From positions 4,769,501 through 4,833,500 of the forward strand of contig NZ_CP042176.1 in the NCBI RefSeq assembly GCF_005937885.2: a DNA stretch of 64,000 nucleotides, read 5' to 3'. Numbering within the stretch: the first letter of the stretch is position 1; every line of letters begins with the position of its first letter. The notes beneath the pieces were generated by a model, which saw only the letters and a list, made by a program, of their open reading frames with translations, was not told the DNA's origin and did no database searches. Origin of the DNA: Bradyrhizobium sp. KBS0727. Its GTDB lineage: Bacteria; Pseudomonadota; Alphaproteobacteria; Rhizobiales; Xanthobacteraceae. This document shows, one piece after another, positions 61,311 through 64,000 of this stretch. The position numbers and the translations under genes are program-made.

Positions 61311-61357
61311 TGCATGATCCCGAAAAGTGGGAACCGGTTTTCGGAAAAGATCATGCA
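61311..61357. repeat. Dispersed palindromic element, type B copy 3
   Basis: Full copy with ends TGCATGATC and GATCATGCA and a core CCCGAAAAGTGGGAACCGGT followed by TTTCGG. It separates the threonine dehydratase gene from the glycosyltransferase gene. Confidence 0.85.
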
Positions 61358-61376
61358 CCGACTGAAAAACGTGAAG

Positions 61377-62435
61377 TCAGGCGGCGAAATGCGGATCTTC
61401 CGCCACAAATTCGACCGCAGCGCCTTCCGCGTCGGCCGAGCCGATATTCTGGGCATGTTCGACAAAGACGCGCGCCGAGGCCTGCCAGGTGTGTTCGGCG
61501 GCGAATTCGATGCAGGTCTCGCGCGGAATATGCAGCGCTTCGAGGCACGCCTTGCGCAGATCGTCGCTCAGGACGCCCACCGGCGCGGAACCGATCACAT
61601 CGCGGGGACCGGTGACCGGGAACGCCGCCACCGGCAGGCCGCTAGCAAGCGCCTCCAGCAGCACCAGGCCAAAGGTGTCGGTCTTGCTGGGAAAGACGAA
61701 GATATCGGCGGCCGCGTAGATTTCGGCCAGTTCCTCGCCGTGCCGCGCGCCGAGGAAGACGGCGGCCGGATATTTACGCTCGAGCGCCGCGCGCGCCGGC
61801 CCGTCGCCGACGACGAGCTTGGTGCCCGGCAAATCGAGGTCGAGGAAGGCTTCCAGATTTTTCTCGACCGCGACGCGGCCGACACTGAGAAACACCGGCG
61901 TCGGCAGGCAGAGGTCGATGTCGCGCGGATGGAACAGCGAAGTATCGACGCCGCGCGACCACAGCACCACGTTGCGAAAGCCGCGCATGCGCAATTCGGC
62001 CGCGAGCGCCGGCGTCGCCGCCATCACCGCCTGGCTCGGCCGATGGAACCAGCGCAGCACGCGCCAGACCCAGGATTCCGGGATCGATGAACGCGCCGAC
62101 ACATATTCGGGAAAACGGGTGTGAAAGCTGGTGGTGAACGGCAGGCCGCGCTTGCGGCAATAGCGCCGCACCAATAGGCCAATCGGACCTTCCGTCGCGA
62201 TATGGATGCTGTCGGGTTTTGCCGCATCGATCAGCTCGGCGATCTTCCAGGGACTCGGCAAAGCCAGCCGCAAATCGGGATAGCTCGGCATCGCAAAGGT
62301 CCGGAACGACTGCGGCGTCAGAAAGCTGACGTCGACGCCAAAGCCCTTGGCCGCTTCCGCCATCGTGGTCAGCGTCCGAACCACCCCGTTGACCTGGGGA
62401 TGCCACGCATCGGTCGCGACCAGGATATGCGTCAT
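61377..62435 (-). CDS. Family 4 (GT4) glycosyltransferase
   Basis: The 352-residue enzyme has the GT-B fold. N-terminal ILVATDAWHPQVNGVVRTLT is the pattern of sugar transferases acting on lipids. LSVGRVAVEKNLEAFLDLDL and IFVFPSKTDTFGLVLLEALA are the donor-binding GT4 motifs. Acceptors in this branch include diacylglycerol and phosphatidylinositol, so it probably glycosylates a membrane lipid. Its ATG overlaps the stop of the LpxH-like gene by four bases (ATGA), so the two are translationally coupled. Sugar and acceptor are inferred from the family branch only. Confidence 0.85.
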   Translation of the reverse strand: MTHILVATDAWHPQVNGVVRTLTTMAEAAKGFGVDVSFLTPQSFRTFAMPSYPDLRLALPSPWKIAELIDAAKPDSIHIATEGPIGLLVRRYCRKRGLPFTTSFHTRFPEYVSARSSIPESWVWRVLRWFHRPSQAVMAATPALAAELRMRGFRNVVLWSRGVDTSLFHPRDIDLCLPTPVFLSVGRVAVEKNLEAFLDLDLPGTKLVVGDGPARAALERKYPAAVFLGARHGEELAEIYAAADIFVFPSKTDTFGLVLLEALASGLPVAAFPVTGPRDVIGSAPVGVLSDDLRKACLEALHIPRETCIEFAAEHTWQASARVFVEHAQNIGSADAEGAAVEFVAEDPHFAA

Positions 62436-63244
62436 GCGGCGCGCGCCGCGACGCGGGGAACCGGTGCTTTCAGGCGCAGCGGATCGGTCCAGGTGATGAT
62501 TTCGAACTTTCCGTCCTCGTGTTCGGCGAGCGCGGTGCAGCTCTCGACCCAGTCGCCGCAGTTCATGTAGCGGATACCGTGCTCGTCGCGGATGGTGGCG
62601 TAGTGGATGTGGCCACAGATCACGCCGTCGGCGCCGTGACGCCGCGCCTCGCCGGCTAAGGTCTTTTCGAACGCGCCGATATAGTTGACCGCGTTTTTGA
62701 CTTTCAGCTTGGCCCATTGCGACAGCGACCAATAGGGCACGCCGAACATGCGCCGGAAGAAGTTGACCAGCCGGTTCATCTGAATGGCAAAATCATAGGC
62801 CTTGTCGCCGAGATGGGCGAGCCAGCGCGCGTTCTGCACCACGAGATCGAAGATATCGCCGTGGATCACCAGATAACGCTTGCCGTCGGCGCCCTCATGG
62901 ATGGTGTTTTCCACCACGTCGATGCCGCCGAAATGCGTACCGTAATAGTTCCGCAGGAACTCGTCGTGATTGCCCGGCACATAGATGACCTTGGCGCCCT
63001 TGCGCGCCTTGCGCAGCATCTTCTGCACGAAGTCGTTATGCGATTGCGGCCAGTACCAGCCGGATTTCAGCGCCCAGCCGTCGACGATATCGCCGACGAG
63101 ATAGATGGTGTCGGCGTCGTGGGTTCTGAGAAAGTCCAGCAACCGGTCGGCTTGCGAGCCGCGGGCTCCGAGATGGACGTCGGAGATAAACAAGGTGCGA
63201 AAGCGCCGCTCGGGGCTTTCTTCACTCAAGGAGTCACTACCCAT
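62432..63244 (-). CDS. LpxH-like metallophosphoesterase (UDP-2,3-diacylglucosamine diphosphatase family)
   Basis: The 270-residue enzyme has the calcineurin-like metal sites: ISDVHLGARGSQADR, VGDIVDGWALKSG, PGNHDEFLRNYYG, VIHGDIFD and GHIHYATI. It resembles the LpxH-type branch in rhizobia, which often also carry LpxI, so the true substrate may be a different phosphoanhydride or UDP-lipid. It is the upstream gene of a coupled pair with a glycosyltransferase, suggesting both act on one lipid. The ATG at 63,244 is clear. Confidence 0.85.
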   Translation of the reverse strand: MGSDSLSEESPERRFRTLFISDVHLGARGSQADRLLDFLRTHDADTIYLVGDIVDGWALKSGWYWPQSHNDFVQKMLRKARKGAKVIYVPGNHDEFLRNYYGTHFGGIDVVENTIHEGADGKRYLVIHGDIFDLVVQNARWLAHLGDKAYDFAIQMNRLVNFFRRMFGVPYWSLSQWAKLKVKNAVNYIGAFEKTLAGEARRHGADGVICGHIHYATIRDEHGIRYMNCGDWVESCTALAEHEDGKFEIITWTDPLRLKAPVPRVAARAA

Positions 63245-63417
63245 GCGCCAGCACCTACCGGATTCATGTGACGGGGCGATGACGCTTCATGCGACGATTG
63301 GCATCACGAGAATCAGTCTTGCGCCCCTGGTAATCGCGAATATCAGCGCGATGCGACAATGAGGCGACATGCCACGGCGGACCCGTGATTTTGCGCTAGA
63401 TGCGGCGAGGGAACTAT

Positions 63418-64000
63418 TCAGTAAAACTTCTGGAAATGATGGATCGGGCCGTGGCCATGGCCGACGCTGAAACGATCCGCTGCGGCGATCGCGGCACTGA
63501 CGAAGGCCTTGGCGTTGCGCACGGCGGTTTCCATGGCTTCGCCTCTGGCGAGACCTGCCGCAATCGCCGACGACAGCGAGCAGCCGGTGCCGTGGGTGTT
63601 CCTGGTGGCGACGCGCGGCGCCGCCAGCGCGATGACACCCTTTGCATCGATGAGGTAATCGATGCTCTCGCTGCCCTCGCCGTGGCCGCCCTTGATCAGC
63701 ACCGCCTTGCATCCCATCGCCAGCAGCCGCCGGCCCTGATCTTCGACCGCGGCCTCGCTCATCGCCACCGGCTCGTCCAGCAGCGCCGCCGCCTCCGGCA
63801 GGTTCGGCGTGATCAACGCGGCGCGCGGAATGAGTTTGCTGCGCAACGCCTCGACCGCCTCAGAGGCCAACAGACGATCGCCTGAGGTAGCGACCATCAC
63901 CGGATCGAGTACGACATGTTGCGGCGACCAGCGCGTCAACCCCGCAACGATGGCGTCGATCACCGCCGGCTGCGCCACCATGCCGATCTTGACGGCGCCG
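63418..64000 (-). CDS. thiD: ThiD, hydroxymethylpyrimidine (phosphate) kinase, 3' part
   Basis: Only the C-terminal part is in the window; the gene runs off the right edge. The sequence reads from VKIGMVAQPAVIDAIVAGL through VVLDPVMVATSGDRLLASEA, LITPNLPEAAALL, AVLIKGGHGEGSE and the phosphate-binding NTHGTGCSLSSAIAAGLARG, all typical of ThiD. It phosphorylates HMP and HMP-phosphate in thiamine synthesis. It stands apart from the LpxH-like gene, with 173 bases between. No other thi gene is visible. Confidence 0.93.
   Translation of the reverse strand, partial: GAVKIGMVAQPAVIDAIVAGLTRWSPQHVVLDPVMVATSGDRLLASEAVEALRSKLIPRAALITPNLPEAAALLDEPVAMSEAAVEDQGRRLLAMGCKAVLIKGGHGEGSESIDYLIDAKGVIALAAPRVATRNTHGTGCSLSSAIAAGLARGEAMETAVRNAKAFVSAAIAAADRFSVGHGHGPIHHFQKFY

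Overview
The window looks like a chromosomal piece of a Bradyrhizobium-type alphaproteobacterium (Bradyrhizobiaceae). The evidence is the high GC content, a Caulobacter-style flagellar gene set (FliX, FlbY, FlaF, FlbT), a DUF3551 protein, a GPR/RgsE-like polar-growth protein and several dispersed palindromic repeat families. The genus is inferred from family knowledge; no rRNA or tRNA gene is present to confirm it. I see no insertion sequence, prophage or CRISPR array.

Layout. (1) 1-2,699: end of flgF, then flgG-flgA-flgH. (2) 2,700-8,260: non-flagellar genes (DUF3551 protein, Tat-exported beta-carbonic anhydrase, DehI-like protein, hydratase, NAD(P)-binding protein, HxlR regulator), with dksA among them. 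(3) 8,260-24,311: the main flagellar block. fliX diverges from flgI-cheL-flbY, followed by a FlaG-like gene, flaF, two tandem flagellins and flbT. The operon flgE-flgK-flgL continues, with tight spacing, into an ATP-grasp gene and a PLP-dependent decarboxylase. (4) 24,600-41,525: housekeeping and stress genes: MsrB, an FAD oxidoreductase, a SixA-like phosphatase, UspA, a MddA-like methyltransferase, a MocR regulator, a YdcF protein, an MHYT-GGDEF-EAL protein, a YbhN-like protein, an SGNH hydrolase, ferredoxin-NADP reductase, a thioesterase and a 2Fe-2S ferredoxin. (5) 41,664-47,961: an Hpt protein divergent from a 1,840-residue coiled-coil protein resembling GROWTH POLE RING/RgsE. (6) 48,143-52,141: four exported proteins in a row (flavin amine oxidase, cytochrome c, RidA, M20 peptidase). 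(7) 52,168-64,000: an Mla-type lipid transport operon, dipeptide epimerase, MFS transporter, a cytochrome c/Vgb propeller protein, threonine dehydratase, a glycosyltransferase with an LpxH-like hydrolase, and a truncated thiD.

Regulatory reading. TTAA-N7-TTAA boxes of the CtrA type lie before the first flagellin, between flagellin 2 and flbT, before fliX, and before the GPR-like gene. Sigma-54 type -24/-12 elements lie before flgE and flgI. This matches the Caulobacter-type flagellar hierarchy and suggests that polar growth shares the same cell-cycle input.

Best candidates for something undescribed are the ATP-grasp/decarboxylase pair at the end of the hook-filament operon and the all-exported amine-oxidation module at 48-52 kb. 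The repeat elements are also notable because they supply the stop codons and C-terminal residues of two genes.
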